Assembly: GCA_032358165.1 (NCBI GenBank)
Contig: JAALGY010000037.1
Location: forward strand, 211,001-275,000
Direction of reading: 5' to 3'
Source: Diplosphaera chodatii
Taxonomy: Eukaryota > Chlorophyta > Trebouxiophyceae > Prasiolales > Stichococcaceae
DNA: 64,000 nt
The position numbers and the translations under genes are program-made. Of this stretch, positions 1-11,950 are shown piece after piece (positions within the stretch are counted from its first letter, which is position 1; every line of letters begins with the position of its first letter). A model generated the notes under the pieces. That model did not search any database and was not told the origin of the DNA. It saw nothing but the letters and a program-made list of their open reading frames with translations.

Positions 1-377
1 CCGTCTGTGTGCATGCCACTGACGGTCTGAGTCTACAGATGCACTCTGACGTATGAAAGCTGATTGTGGCGCATAAAAAGAGCACCAAAACGCTACGACA
101 CCTGCCGAGCATGCTGAGCATGCTGTCGTCACGTGACATGTGCAACGCTGTGTCGCTGGTGCACTTGGCCATCAGAGCCCAAATGCCCAACTCGAGTGCT
201 CGTAAGGCTGCTGCTAGCTGTCGACGTGCCTCTCACATGTAGCAGCCGTTCAGCAATCATCAGTGTGCCCTAGACGATGAACCTTGTAGGTTGCGGCAGC
301 AACATGCTTAGCCTGTACAACTGATGTGATTGCCTTTGCCGTCATCATCGTTCAAAGCAGCTGAGAGATCAAACAGT
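1..377. other. Left-edge non-coding stretch, upstream region of the polyamine oxidase gene
   Basis: I see no exon of a recognisable gene here. It ends at the proposed ATG of the amine oxidase and so probably holds its promoter and 5' UTR. The only structure noted is a short direct repeat of agcatgctg around 110-126, which contains GCATGC palindromes. Confidence 0.5.
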
Positions 378-2840
378 ATGGGCACAATGATAGAGGGCGC
401 TGCTGCGAGGAAAGTCATCATCATTGGCGCGGGGTTTGCGGGACTGGCCGCAGCTCGACGTGTCGCGTCCAAAGGCGCAGATCGTTGGCAGGCCACGATC
501 CTGGAAGCCAGCAATCGTGTGGGAGGCCGTGCCCACACAGTCGAGGTAAGCATACACAGTGTTCCTGCGCCATCGTGCGAATGCATACATACGCATTGGC
601 GTGCATACCGTTTTGACACTGCAAGGTTTGATCACAGCTGCCAGGCTTCGGAAGCGTTGAGATGGGTGCGACTTGGTTGCATGGCCTGCAAGGCAACCCG
701 CTGTACCACTACGCAGTGGAGAAGGGTATCATGTCGCCACATGCAACGCAGAAAGGCAAGCTGATGGTTGTGCTGTATGATGCCAAGCAGTGTTCGGCGT
801 GAATCAGCTTGGACGCCAGGCTGTCTGCTGTTGCCTTGCAGCTGGTGAGTGGGGCAATGTGTCATGGGCGCGAGAGGGCGGAAGTCAGCCGCTTGCCGGC
901 CACGAGCTGGAGACTGCCAAGGCTGCAGCTGGCAGCTACTCCATGGTGGTGGAAGACAGCCTGTCCGCAGAGAACCCTTCCGCCACTGTTGGTCAGCGCT
1001 TGCGGGAAGCATGGCCGAAGGTGAAATTTCTCAGCAGGCTCCAAATGCTGGGACTGGTCGAGGCGTTTGCCGCAACAGTGCTCAAACACCCATAATGTTG
1101 GATGCCGATGGTCTTGCACTGCAGTGCTGCTGCATCGCAGGCTTGCAGCAGGTTTGATGCCAAACAACAGCAGCTGGCGGCAGAGTCCTGGGCCTGGCGA
1201 GAAAAGCTGCAGCGGTCCATCGATGGGTGCCACACGACGGGGCACATGCTCGCTCAGGGCTTGGCGGTGTACGATGAGCTGGATGGCTTGAACTGCCCGG
1301 TTCCTGGTGGTTTTCAGGCAACCGTCGGCTGCACCACCACCTCCATTGCGTGCTGCACTGAAACTGGATCACTGCCAGTGGGGAAGAAGACGCTTCATGA
1401 AGTCCTGGCCTACAAGCTTATCAATAAACAGCATCCGTGTGATATAGGGTTTGGCTGTGAGCATGGCGGCTGAGGGGTTGGACATCCAATTTGGCAGCGT
1501 GGTGGAGCATATAGAGTGGGGTGATGGCGGCTCAGTGCAGATCACGTGCAGGGATGGCACAAGTCATGTGGCTGATGCTGTCATCATCACTGTGTCGTTG
1601 GGAGTGCTGAAGGTGCGCTGTTATGGTGTGGTTCTCGTCCTGACCGGCAGCCACCACAAGGCCGCTGTAAATGACTATGACTGCATTGGTGCACTGCATG
1701 CAGGCCACCCATGACAGACTGTTCAGGCCGCCGCTGCCACTCGATAAGGCAAGTCTCAGCATGTTGATGATGTCAACTGGTTGTGCGTCCATCAATGCCG
1801 TCCTGGAGCGTGCAATGAGCAGGCAGCTGTCCCATGCTGTTGCAGGTGGCTGCCATAGCACAAATGGGTATGGGTACCATTAACAAAGTCTTTGTGAGCA
1901 GCAAGGCGCAGCCAGAGCGAGAGGGCGTGAGACAGCCGGGCGCATTCAACCTGCTGTGGAGTGGCGCCGACCCTGCGGCAGCGGACGGCTTCCTTGGGCC
2001 GCAGGAGAGCAGCGCGCACTGCAGGGGAGACGCTGGCCTCAGGAACACCAGCCATGGACAGCCGAACAGCCAGCAAACAGAGGTCAGCATGATTGACTGG
2101 CGCAAGGGGGCGTATGCGATCCGGTTCAAGGGCTCGGAGTTTGTCACCAGCAAGGCGCTTGCGCATGGCGGCGCAGCAGTTGGCAGCGGAGTGAGTGCCG
2201 GCAGCAGATACAGCGGCAGTGCAGGTGTTGCAAATGTCAACGCGTTGCCAGAGCCTGTGCAGCCAGCAGCCTCCAGTGACTCGCCGCCAGAAACGTCTAG
2301 CAATGCTCAGCAGGGTGCCGGCAATGACAGCAGGCAGCAGGCACAACAGCAGTTGGTGGCCACAATGTGGATTGCTGGGTCTGAAGCGCGGGCAATGGAA
2401 GAGCGTAATCTGGTGGGTGCCAGCTGCTAAACTTACCATCAGCGCTCTGGTGCAGCTGGTTGCAACACGCAACGCAGACTCAGGCCCACAGCCGATTGCA
2501 AAAATCCCACACGCCTGCTGCCAATGCTGTGCAGGTGGACCTGCGGGGCGATGTTGATGAGATGCTGGATACCTTCCCGCCCGTGCGGCGACGCCTGCCG
2601 GACGTCACAGCAGTCTACAGATCCGAGTGGGGCAGCAACCCCCTGACACGAGGGTCCTACAGCTACCCAGCTGCGGGCTCTGGTCTGGGCGATATTGGTG
2701 TGCTGGCACAGCCAGTGTGCCACGCAGGCCGCCCGGTGCTGCTGTTTGCAGGAGAGGCAACACATGCATCGCATTATGGCACGGCCAGCGGTGCATTCTT
2801 GACAGGGGAGCGTGAGGCCGACAGGCTGCTGGCATCGTGA
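378..2840 (+). CDS. FAD-dependent polyamine oxidase, PAO5-like (multi-exon)
   Basis: Flavin amine oxidase that would oxidise polyamines such as spermine or thermospermine, giving an aldehyde, H2O2 and a shorter amine. The first exon encodes the dinucleotide-binding motif GAGFAG followed by EASNRVGGRAHT, the FAD-binding start of the family. The next exon (from about 650) reads VEMGATWLHG, matching the PAO5/LSD-type GATWIHG block. Later exons carry SVVEHIEW, ADAVIITVSLGVLK (about 1560-1612) and FRPPLPLDKA...MGMGTINKVFV. The last exon (about 2530-2840) ends with FAGEATHASHYGTASGAF, the C-terminal FAD-contact motif, just before the stop. The start is the ATG nearest upstream of the dinucleotide fold. 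No transit peptide or SWIRM domain is visible, so a cytosolic enzyme is inferred. Exact splice borders in 780-1450 were not resolved. The family call is secure, the substrate is not. Confidence 0.88.
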
Positions 2841-3096
2841 TGTTGCGACACTGCTACTGCAACCGCCACTCCCTGGGAACCCTGAAAACATATACAGAAA
2901 TTCCTCTAAACTGAACGCATCACAGCTTGTCAACGGGCAACTCTTGCGAACAGCTGTCACCAGGTCCTGCCCTATTGGCTTGATTGAAGCAGCTCTCCTG
3001 TTGTTCACACGAGGCATCATCTCCCCAAGCACCCATTCTCATGCTGGCCCTCCAGCCGGTGCTGGAGAACACCTCACGGTTTGCGCGCACCCTTCG

Positions 3097-3794
3097 TCAA
3101 GCCAGTGTCTTGAGGGTCTGCACGCACACAGTTGCGCCTGGCTTTGCGCTGGACATTAGAGGCGCCACCGCATCCGCTACAGCATCGACTGCAAGCCGGC
3201 GCGTGGCTGTGGCAGGCAACAGCGCACCTGGCAGCGGCCGGGCACGGTCCACATGGGAGTATGGTGAGTTGCCCAGGTCACTGGCCAGCTGCCGCTCTTT
3301 CTGCACAGACCGAACAGAGGGGGCTGATGAAGCAGGTGAACGACCAAGCTGCTTGACGTCAGGATCGGCAGGGTGGTTGCTGCAGTGGTGGTATCCTGCG
3401 GACTCTGCACTCTATGGGCGCACCCTGCGGGCTGCCAGCTGATCCTGCTCGGGCTTCACCCAAAGGTAATACGCGATGCCGCCTGCACGTCACGGATGTC
3501 AGGTGCATGCGCTGCGGAAAACGGATGGCAGTGGACGAGTGGCTGAAACGCATGCGCAGTCTAGTGTAATTACCAACGAAGCATACCTGCGACTGCCCAT
3601 GCCGCCAGATTCTGCACAGATCGGAACCACACTTTGTGATAATTTTGCGAGGTGTAAACGAACATGACTTCCAGGAGGCGGCACACTGACGACAGGTGAT
3701 CATCAGAGACGGGACCCCAAGCGTAGCGAAATTGACGCACCTGCTTGCCCCTCAGCTTCCATGCGTTCACCGTGGACTTGACCCAACTGGCCAT
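3097..3794 (-). CDS. Unrecognised small protein with one N-terminal membrane segment
   Basis: I rebuilt this from short exons on the minus strand. Exon 1 (3794-3741) reads MASWVKSTVNAWKLRGKQ and ends at a CAG|GTGCGT donor. Exon 2 (3611-3587) is a 25-nt microexon, NLAAWAVA. Exon 3 (3482-3424) reads GIAYYLWVKPEQDQLAARR. Phases 0, 1 and 0 agree across these joins. Together they give a basic N-terminus, one hydrophobic helix (about residues 19-33) and a hydrophilic tail. The last exon contains QLGRSPASSAPSV and RQLASDLGNSPYSHVDRARPL and runs to a stop at 3097. Its acceptor is uncertain, and a further intron after RPLP is possible. The layout (basic start, single TM, charged tail) suits a small mitochondrial inner-membrane protein, but that is inference and I recognise no family. 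It is divergent from the TypA gene. Confidence 0.5.
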
Positions 3795-4217
3795 GTTGAT
3801 GAGGTATCAAAGCCAAGTGCAGGCTGCTGAATGTGCTGCAGCTGGGATGCTATCACCAGTCTGGTTGGGTTGCGGCACGCCTCATCTGCGACGGTGGTGC
3901 TGCCCCACGAAAGCCTGCTGGCATTTACTCATCATCCCATCAGCGAACAGTGCATTGCATGTACATTGGGCTGCACACAAGTTGCTTGGTTGCACATCCA
4001 GAGCACTTGCACAGCATGTGCACTTACTTCAGGCAGGTCTCGCGTCGACCAGCAGGCAAAGCTGCAAATGGCGTGCTGATGATCTGCCGCCACTCCGAGA
4101 CAGCACTTGAGGTCTATGCAGCTCGACTTTTCATGCGCATGTATGCAGCGCAATTGTGTTTGCACCTGCCAACAAGCAGTCCGGCCCCGTGATGCTCACA
4201 AACCCTGACACATCACG
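3795..4217. other. Intergenic, divergent promoter between the single-TM gene and typA
   Basis: This 423-bp gap lies between two proposed start codons pointing away from each other, so it should hold both promoters. ORFs that cross it have no recognisable family and look like chance reading frames. Confidence 0.5.
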
Positions 4218-7200
4218 ATGATGTGGCGCGCTCGCAATGCAGCATTCCAGCGCGTTGCTCTGCCACAGGGCCGTCACGGCATTCTGCACGACACCCGGTC
4301 AACACATCCGTCTGTTGGTGCAGCGTGCTGCACGGCAGCATGAAGGGGACTGTGTTGCAGAGGCAGGCGCTGCCAAGCCGCCACACATGCAGCGTCCCAC
4401 GCGAGCAGCCTGGCAGACCCGCCCCGCGGCGGCAGGGCGCGGCGCAGTCCGCAGGTGTGCAGATCGTTGCACGTTTGGATGGAGCACATGAGCAGTCCGC
4501 GAGTTGTGACCCCTGCAAGGTGGATCTTCCGGCTGAGGCCCGTTTCATGTTGGTGCAGCACCGGCAGGGACCCTGCAGCGCCTCTCAGACAAGGCGTGCC
4601 TCAGTGCACGGCTATCTCAGACGTCGGCAGAGCGCATGGCGCCCTGTCGCGCAGTGGCTGAGGAGGAGGGTGCGCCCTCGCTGTTCCCCTGCACAGCCTT
4701 GCACAGCCGGGAATGCTTGCTGCCCGTGCAACATATTGGCGCACACCCTGTTCGAAGAGCACTTGTGCAGCCACGGGTCCCCGTCCAAGCCTGACACTGC
4801 TGTCATGCATGCAACAGCGGCGCCCAGCACTGACGCATTGCCGCACGACGACGTGCCATTTGTGGCCAGGGAGGGCATCCGCAACATCGCCATGTGCGTG
4901 CCTCCAGCCCATGCTGCTTGTCTCAGCAAGGCTCGTCAGCGTGTGAAGCGTTGGACACACATCTGACTGGACATGCAGCTGACTGGGTTGCATGCGGTTC
5001 TCCCTGCAGCATTGCTCACATCGACCATGGCAAGACCACGCTGGTGGATGCCATGCTCAAGCAGAGCAACGTGTTCCGGGACAACCAGGCCACGGACGAG
5101 CGCATGATGGACAGCAACAACCTGGAGCGCGAGCGGGGCATCACGATCCTGTCGAAGAACACCGCCGTCACGTACAAGGGCTGCAAGATCAACATCATTG
5201 ACACGCCGGGTCACGCAGACTTCGGGGGGGAGGTGGAGCGCGTGCTCAACATGTGTGACGGTGCGTCTGCTCATTGAGCGTGCTGTCTCGAACCTTCATG
5301 CCGGTAGTATTGGGCCTCACCTCATACATGGGGACCGGTGTTCTTCGGTGACATTGACCCATTGCACGCTGTGCAGGCGTGCTGCTGCTGGTGGACTCGG
5401 TCGAGGGGCCAATGCCGCAGACGCGGTTTGTGCTGCGCAAGGCGCTGGAGCTCGAGAAGCGGGTGGTTGTTGTAGTGAACAAGATCGACCGCCCAGCAGC
5501 CAGGTGACTGGTCGGGCTGAGAGCTGTGCTCCTCCGCGGCCATGGGACAGTCTGATTTTAGCTGCGTACACAATGTGAGATTGATGTTGCCTGGTAGAAG
5601 TTCAAGGCACACAATGTTGTTTGCAGGCCTGACTTCGTGATCGACTCCACCTTCGACCTGTTCGTGGACCTGGGGGCCCCTGACCACCTGGTGGACTTTC
5701 CGGTGAGCATGCGGCTGCGGGGCGGACATCGACCATGACGTTCATCTCCACCGCTCCCGACCGTGTGTTGCATCTGGCAAGCAGAGCCGCCCAGTCGCGG
5801 CAGGGTTCCCGATGCCACGGGCGCTGCCACCGCAGGTGGTGTACGCGTCGGGCGCAAACGGGATCGCGGGCGACGACCCGTCCACGCTGGCGGAGGACCT
5901 GGAGCCGCTGTTCGAGTGCATCGTGCGGGAGGTGGCGCCGCCCAGCGTGCGCCTGGAGGCGCCGCTCCAGATGCTGGTCACCAACCTGGACTGTGCGCCC
6001 CCGCCGCTCCTGCATCTGCTGAAATGGCACAAGGGACGGCTCAACCAGAGACCTGCGCCACCTGCAGCACTGCGGACTGCCGTCGTGCGGCCTCCTTCGG
6101 TCCATGCTCATATCTTGTCAGCTTTTGAAACCATGATGCGCTCTGGCTGCAGTTGACGAGCACAAGGGCCGCATCTGCATTGGCCGCATCACCTCCGGCA
6201 GCATCAGAGTCAGCGAGCAGATCGCCATCTGCCAGCCAGGTTGGCACACCCTGGACTGCTGCTGCAAAACTTCACCGCTGCAGCGTGAAGCCTCGCCCTG
6301 CTAGCCTGGCACTTGAGTCGATACATTATACCTTTGCAGGCGAGGCGAAGCCACGTACGGGCAAGGTCTCGGAGCTGTTTGTGTACAACGACTTTGCCAG
6401 GGTGCGATGCACAGCAACCCCTACTGCCGTCGATGCATCAGGCTGTGCTCATGGTCGAGCTACAGAGTAGCTACTTCCCATATGGCTGTGCACTTGATCG
6501 GCTGTTTAGCTGCTGCTGCTCCACTACGTGTGTCTGGCTGCTGCAGATGGCGGTGGACGAGGTGAAGGCGGGCGACATCTGCGCACTGTCTGGCATCCAG
6601 AACGTGTCAATCGGCGACACCATCTGCAGCCGCGAGTACCCGGTGCCGCTGCCGGCTATCACCGTGGAGGAGCCCACCGTGCGCATGACCTTCCTGGTCA
6701 ACACCAGCCCCTTTGCCGGCCGCGAGGGCAAGCTCGTCACCTCGTGAGTGGCATCCTCTTCGACTGCTCTTGGAACGCCTGCCGTCTTGAGAACCATGTC
6801 CCATGAAACGCTGATCTTGTCAGGCATGTTGAAACGGCATCGTTGACGGTGCCACCCCGCCCGCTGCGCAGGCGCAACATCAAGGAGCGGCTGGAGAAGG
6901 AGCTGGAGCGCAACCTGGCGCTGCGGGTGGAGCCGGGGGACACCGCTGACTCCTTCATTGTGTCCGGCCGCGGCGCGCTGCATATCTCCATCCTCATTGA
7001 GAACATGCGGTGCGCAGCGTGACACGCTGCAGTTCATACACATCCGACCCATCAGTTTGGACTTGCAGAATTGCGGCCTATGGTGTTTGACGGCGTGGCA
7101 CAGCTCAGCCGTCTGTCTCTGTGCGCCTGCAGGCGGGAGGGGTACGAGGTGGCGGTGGGGCCGCCGCAGGTCATCACCAAGGAGGTGGAGGGCCGCAAGT

Positions 7201-8537
7201 GCGAGCCCTACGAGGAGGCGCATGTGGAGGTGCCCCAGGAGCACATGGGCCAGGTGTGCCTGTGATAATGAGTCTCTCGCTCTTGAGCCAGCAATGGCAT
7301 CTAGGTGCCGTGGTGAACCGCGCAGCATGCCTTCCATGCAGTTTGTCGATGTGCCGAGTGACAATCTTTCCCGCCGTGTCTGCTACATGCTGCCGTATCT
7401 AGTGCGTGCCGCTGGAGTGGTGCTGAGCAGCTCACCCCTTGACGCATGGCAGGTGGTGGACCTGCTGGGGCAGCGCAAGGGGCAGATGCTGGACATGGGG
7501 GCGGCAGTGGGGGAGGGCACCACCCAGCGCGTCAAGTACCGCATCCCCACCCGCGGCCTGCTGGTGCGCTGCTGCTTCATGCTCGGCTGAAGTTGCTGCC
7601 TTTCCGGGTACCAGCAAGGCTGCTTCCCAGCAGTTGCCACTGTTACCTATAGCATGGTCCGGCATGGGTGTTCAGATGGTCCTGCGGTCATTGCACAGGG
7701 CCTCAGGAACGCCATTCTGACAGCAACAAAGGGCACAGCAGTGCTGAACACGAACTTCCTGGAGTATGCCGCCTGGGCTGGAGACATCTCCATGCGCGAG
7801 TTTGGCTCCCTGACAGCGTTCGAGACTGGACAGAGCTCCACCTACGCACTGACCAGGTGTGCAACGCTGGCTGTCTGCTCGCTCCCTGACCGTTCAACTA
7901 GTCCTTGTGAGCAGGGCACAGCTGCACATCGCATACAAATGACGCCTTTCAACTGTCGCTGACGTGCAGCATTGAGGCGCGCGGCCGGCTGTTCATCAAG
8001 CCGGGGCAGGACATCTACGAGGGCCAGGTCATCGGCATCCACCAGCGTGCGGGCGACCTCGCCGTGAACGCCTGCAAGCGCAAGGCAGCCACCAACATCC
8101 GCAGGTGCGCCCCTGGCCGCCTGTGCGGGGCAGCCTATAACCCAAAAATCCTTGTGGCGGATATGTGTGCTCTGTACGGCTCATGGTGATAGCAGGGTGT
8201 TCCTTGATCACTCTGGCCGTGGAATTGGCGGCCTTTGCTCAACACAGTGTCACATGCCTGCAGCGCCACGAAGGATGCCACGGTGGTGCTGAGCCCGCCC
8301 ATTCAGATGTCCCTGGACGACTGCCTGGAGTACATTGCTGATGACGAGCTCGTGGAGGTGAAGCGCACTGTGCTCTGGGCTGCACGTCAACATGCATGTG
8401 TTCAAGTCATGGGGATGCTCAGCATGCCCAAGCCGCAGTGGTCGCGATGTGTCTGAAACGAGGCTGCTGCCCTGCAGATCACGCCTCAGCACATCCGCAT
8501 CCGGAAGAACCCCATGATGGCCGGCAAGCGGAAGTGA
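4218..8537 (+). CDS. typA: TypA/BipA translational GTPase, organelle-targeted (multi-exon)
   Basis: Ribosome-associated GTPase related to EF-G; in plants the plastid member supports chloroplast translation under stress. The G domain shows G1 [10 protein letters not shown]2 RERGITIL, G3 DTPGHADF and G4 NKID (about 5010-5510). The joined exons then follow domain II ([14 protein letters not shown]), the EF-G-like domain ([25 protein letters not shown]) and the TypA-specific C-terminal domain ([18 protein letters not shown], ending MMAGKRK). A clean join of the exon ending at 4893 to the one starting at 5010 gives [15 protein letters not shown]. The start is uncertain. ATG 4218 begins a basic presequence-like stretch ([16 protein letters not shown]) that can splice in phase to an exon near 4780. 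An alternative is the in-frame ATG at 4340 with a long unspliced N-terminus. Plastid or mitochondrial targeting cannot be decided from the sequence. Confidence 0.9.
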
Positions 8538-9190
8538 GCACACAGTGCTATGAGAACTGACTGAAGTGCTTCGGCACAGAAAGTTTTGGAACGGTGTAGA
8601 TCGCAGAGTGCGATTGAGTGACAGCGTTTCACATGTACAAATGGTCACGGGGGAATAAGTGCTATGACAAGCAGGATTTTGTTTGGGTCCAGCCTCACGG
8701 CGCCCCTGGGAACATGATGGATTGCCATGACAAGGAATTGCCAAAATTTACATGAGCGGTCAGGATCAAGACATGTCTGAGATTGCTTGATTCTGATGCA
8801 CAATTGCACACGGTAACACGTGTATCGGATGCAACAACACCTTGAAACGGCTCCTGAGCCATTTCAAACACCTAGGAGTCTTGCAGCCGCAGTCAGTGCA
8901 AAATTGAACCCCAGTGCAAAGAAGTGCATGTCTCCCGTTGCCATCAACAAGTGAATGCCCGCATTGGTTGGTGCCTTCGCGATGTCACCGCACGCCCATC
9001 TAGTTGGAGGGCCTGCACGAAGAGGAATCGATGGAGGTGTGCCTGGTGTGCTACTGGCAACTTTGCAGCCTTCTGCATACGTTCTTGCAGCAGGTAGGCA
9101 TTTGTGTCAAATCGTGCAAGCAGTCGTGTGAAAGGCAACAGGGCGTGAAGGCAATGTGCTAGAGAGGTGCAACACATGCAGGGTGAAGCC
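8538..9190. other. Intergenic between convergent typA and LHCB 3' ends
   Basis: The 653-bp gap should hold the two 3' UTRs. It is slightly more AT-rich than the flanking coding DNA. I see no conserved coding pattern on either strand and no structured RNA. Confidence 0.5.
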
Positions 9191-10891
9191 TCACGTGAAC
9201 TTGGTGGCATAGTTGAAGGCGTTCACGGCAGCTGGGTCTGCCAGGTGGTCGTTCAGGTTCTGCATGCAGAGAAACAGGTGTCACAATCCTGTGGAGAACC
9301 AAGTTGTGCATGTATTGGGGCCGATGCAGGTTGCTGGTGCCGCAGCCAACATTCATACCTGCAGTGGGCCCTTGCCAGTCACGATCGCCTGCACGAAGAA
9401 GCCCAGCATGGAGACCATAGCCAGCCGGCCATTCTTCAGCTCCTTGACCTGCAGACGCACAAAACTAGCGACATCAAGCACCACAACCCGAGGACCGGAA
9501 CAGCACGACCACATTTCACAATACGGCTCATTCAGACGCGAGACACACTGCCGCTTGCCATGTTCGTACCCGCAGCTCAGCAAAGGTGTCGGGGTCGTCG
9601 GCCAGGCCCAGGGGGTCGAAGTAGTCGCCGCCGGGGTACACCTGCAGGGGCACCGCAGCATTCGTGTGTTGCACACCCCCTGTGGGACCAGACGCGAGGG
9701 ACATGTCCAGAGTACAACCAACACGGTGGATGCCTGGATCGCGTGCCAGGCCAGACACACGAGCGTCACTTACGCGGTCCAGGCCGACGCCTGCCGGTCC
9801 GCCATCCACGCGGTACGCCTCGGCGCCGCCCATGAGGATGACCTGGGCGGCCAGGGTGGCGATGATGCTCTGGGCATGCACCAGGGACGGGTTGCCCAGG
9901 TAGTTCAGGCCGTCGCTGTCGAAGATCTGGGCGCCCGCCTTGAACCAGATCGGCTCCTGGAACTGCACGCCGCTCTGCAGGGATTAAGCAACGCAGTCAG
10001 CCACAGTGCATCCGGCATGCCACACAGCCGCACAGCCTGCTGCAGTGCGCACTGCAGTGCTGCAGTCCGCACCTGGGCCAGCAGCTCGGGGGTGAGGCAG
10101 CCCAGGGCGCCCAGCATGGCCCAGCGGGAGTGGATGACCTCGATCTCCCTGTAGCGCTCGAAAGTCTGCGGGTCGGCCGACAGGCCGGCGGTGTCCCACC
10201 TGTCGCGCAGCGTGCGTTCACGACATGAGCTCTGCGGAATGGAGCAGGATTTGCCGGACGATGCAGCTTGACTTCATTGGCAGCGTCCGCAGGAAGCAGC
10301 CAAAATCTCATGAGGACGGCCTACCCGTAGTCGCCAGCGAACTCGCCGTTCAGGTACTGCGGGACGGCGCCGTCAGACAGAGGACCCAGCCACTTGGGCC
10401 TGTCCGGGCCTGCCGTTGGCACTGCCAAACGTCAGTGCGGGCGGGTGGTCATTGTGGCGATGCACCCGGCAGATCAACAAAGGCTGCATGGAGTGATCAT
10501 GCAGGCGGTGGTTGATGCTGATGACGCAACCCCATCTGATGTGATCGGTCTCAGCTGCAGTGGCCACCGGCATGATTCGACTCACCGTACCAGATGCTGG
10601 AGGGGCCCGAGGCCTGCTTGACCGTGCGGCGCATGACCGTGGTCTTCTGCACGAGTGGTGATCACCGTCAACCGTGCCAACTGCAGAGCTCCCAGCCGAT
10701 CCCGTTGGATCAGCACGGACTCAAGTTGTACGTTGGAGTTCTAGCGATGTTTCAAGGGCAGTGAGATCATGCACGTCGGCGCAGATTATACTGGGCAGTC
10801 TTATCAGCACCTTGTTGCCTGAGCTGGTCGCCCGGCTGGCGCCCAGCTGCAGGCGGCTGCCGGTCATGAAAGCGGACATCGTGGACGCCAT
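9191..10891 (-). CDS. Chlorophyll a/b-binding protein, LHCII type (LHCB/LHCBM)
   Basis: Thylakoid antenna protein that binds chlorophylls and feeds photosystem II. Read on the minus strand, exon 1 (from 10891) begins with a typical plastid transit start, [17 protein letters not shown]. Later exons give SGPSSIWYG and, after an intron, [13 protein letters not shown], so the trimerisation motif WYGPDR is formed across a splice. Next come the first helix ([20 protein letters not shown]), the second region ([20 protein letters not shown]) and the third helix ([20 protein letters not shown]), which contains the ExxxxR chlorophyll-ligand pattern. The protein ends NYATKFT at 9191. The gene has several small introns. 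WYGPDR favours a major LHCII subunit over CP26/CP29, but the subtype is an inference. It is divergent from the dynein light-chain gene. Confidence 0.95.
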
Positions 10892-11296
10892 TGCGATATT
10901 GCTGTTCTGGATCAAAGTCGGGGCTGCAAAAGGCGGAGTGTGCGCTGCGCGCAAGTCTGTCGCACTCAGGATAGATCTTACTGCGGGACGCCGGCTTCCT
11001 GAGAGTCGTCTCGCTCTGCACTAGAGATCGGTGCCCTTGGATGGTGCGACGGCGTAACCACGGCCAGTCTTGGCCGATGTCAGGAAGCGTACGGGCTGAC
11101 AGTGCTACCTTGAATCTCCAAGAACAGTGACAAAACTTGCACTGCTAAGTTGTTCACAGCAATACAAATGAAACCCTTGCGTCGGCTGCGCCACACTGCA
11201 CAGCAGCTGAGTCGAAAAAGCGTGTCTCCACCGGAACACAGCCCAAAAGAAGCGCCCGAAGTGTCTCACAGCCTGCTGTGTGATCTCAGTAGGATC
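10892..11296. other. Divergent promoter region, LHCB / dynein light chain
   Basis: About 405 bp separate the ATG of the LHCB gene (minus) from the proposed ATG of the roadblock gene (plus). The reading frame upstream of the roadblock ATG stays open to 11150 (possible ATG at 11168), so the 5' UTR and N-terminus limits are approximate. No other gene is seen. Confidence 0.45.
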
Positions 11297-11925
11297 ATGC
11301 AGCCCGACGACATAGACGCGTCACTGCAACGACTGACGGCGCATAAGGTTCAGAGCTGGTATCGTAATGCTACGCAGCAGCCCACTTCAGCTCTTCGGGC
11401 ATTCAACATGTCACATTTGTCGTGCTGCAGGGAGTATTGGGGTATATAGTGCTGGCAGCTGACGGGACAGTGATCCGAACTACTTGCAACGTGAGCAGAC
11501 ATCATGCTTCACGGCCAGTCCATGTCGTGGCGTCGATGATGCCTTCACAGCATGCGTGTCTGTCTGCAGACAGCTACAACGGCTTTGCACGCTGCAGCAG
11601 CGACCAAACTTGCTGCCGCAGCTCGTATGCTTGTCCGCGATGTCGACCCCCAGGTTGACCCGTCGCAATGCATGAACCAATATCTTGGCTGCCTACGGTG
11701 CGGACACTGAGTCCACCTGTTTGGGGACGACCTCGTTGCGCAGCGCAGGACGAGCTGGAGTACTTGCGCATAAGGTCATCGAAGCAAGAGCTTATGGTGG
11801 CGCCACGTGAGTGCTTCGTGGTCGTCACACAGCGTGCATGCTTGTCGCACTGGAGCATACTTCTGATGCCAGGTTCTGGTGAGCAAAGTATTTGGTGCTT
11901 GCAGATCACAGCTTCACGCTTATAG
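11297..11925 (+). CDS. Dynein light chain, roadblock/LC7 family
   Basis: Small homodimerising light chain of cytoplasmic and flagellar dyneins. Four exons join without phase conflict. 11297-11347 encodes MQPDDIDASLQRLTAHK. 11431-11490 encodes GVLGYIVLAADGTVIRTTCN. 11570-11653 encodes TATTALHAAAATK...MLVRDVDPQ. The exon from 11749 encodes DELEYLRIRSSKQELMVAP followed by RECFVVVTQ. This follows the roadblock fold (helix, G-hIhhxxxGhPhrTT strand, long helix, then LRIRSKKxEhMVAPxxxhxLhVhQ) over its whole usual length of about 100 residues. The frame continues to a stop at 11925, about 30 residues longer than normal, so a final small intron or an earlier end is possible. An upstream in-frame ATG (11168) would add a basic extension and is less likely. 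The stop codon lies only 25 bp from the HslV stop on the other strand. Confidence 0.85.
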
Positions 11926-11950
11926 CTGTGCAAGCGGTGCAGAATGCTGC

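Noticed and set aside
2984..3442. Plus-strand frame of 152 codons that looks a little like a transit peptide
   Set aside because: It overlaps the minus-strand single-TM gene, whose exons join in phase, and no downstream plus-strand exon continues it.
3745..4192. Plus-strand open frames of about 120 codons upstream of typA
   Set aside because: No conserved pattern, Cys/His-rich translation, and location in the divergent promoter gap.
4340..4893. Unspliced N-terminal extension of TypA from ATG 4340
   Set aside because: It would add about 185 Cys/Arg/His-rich residues of intron-like composition. A short presequence from 4218 spliced to about 4780 is preferred but not proven.
6471..7364. 297-codon minus-strand frame
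   Set aside because: Antisense to TypA exons with clear family conservation on the plus strand.
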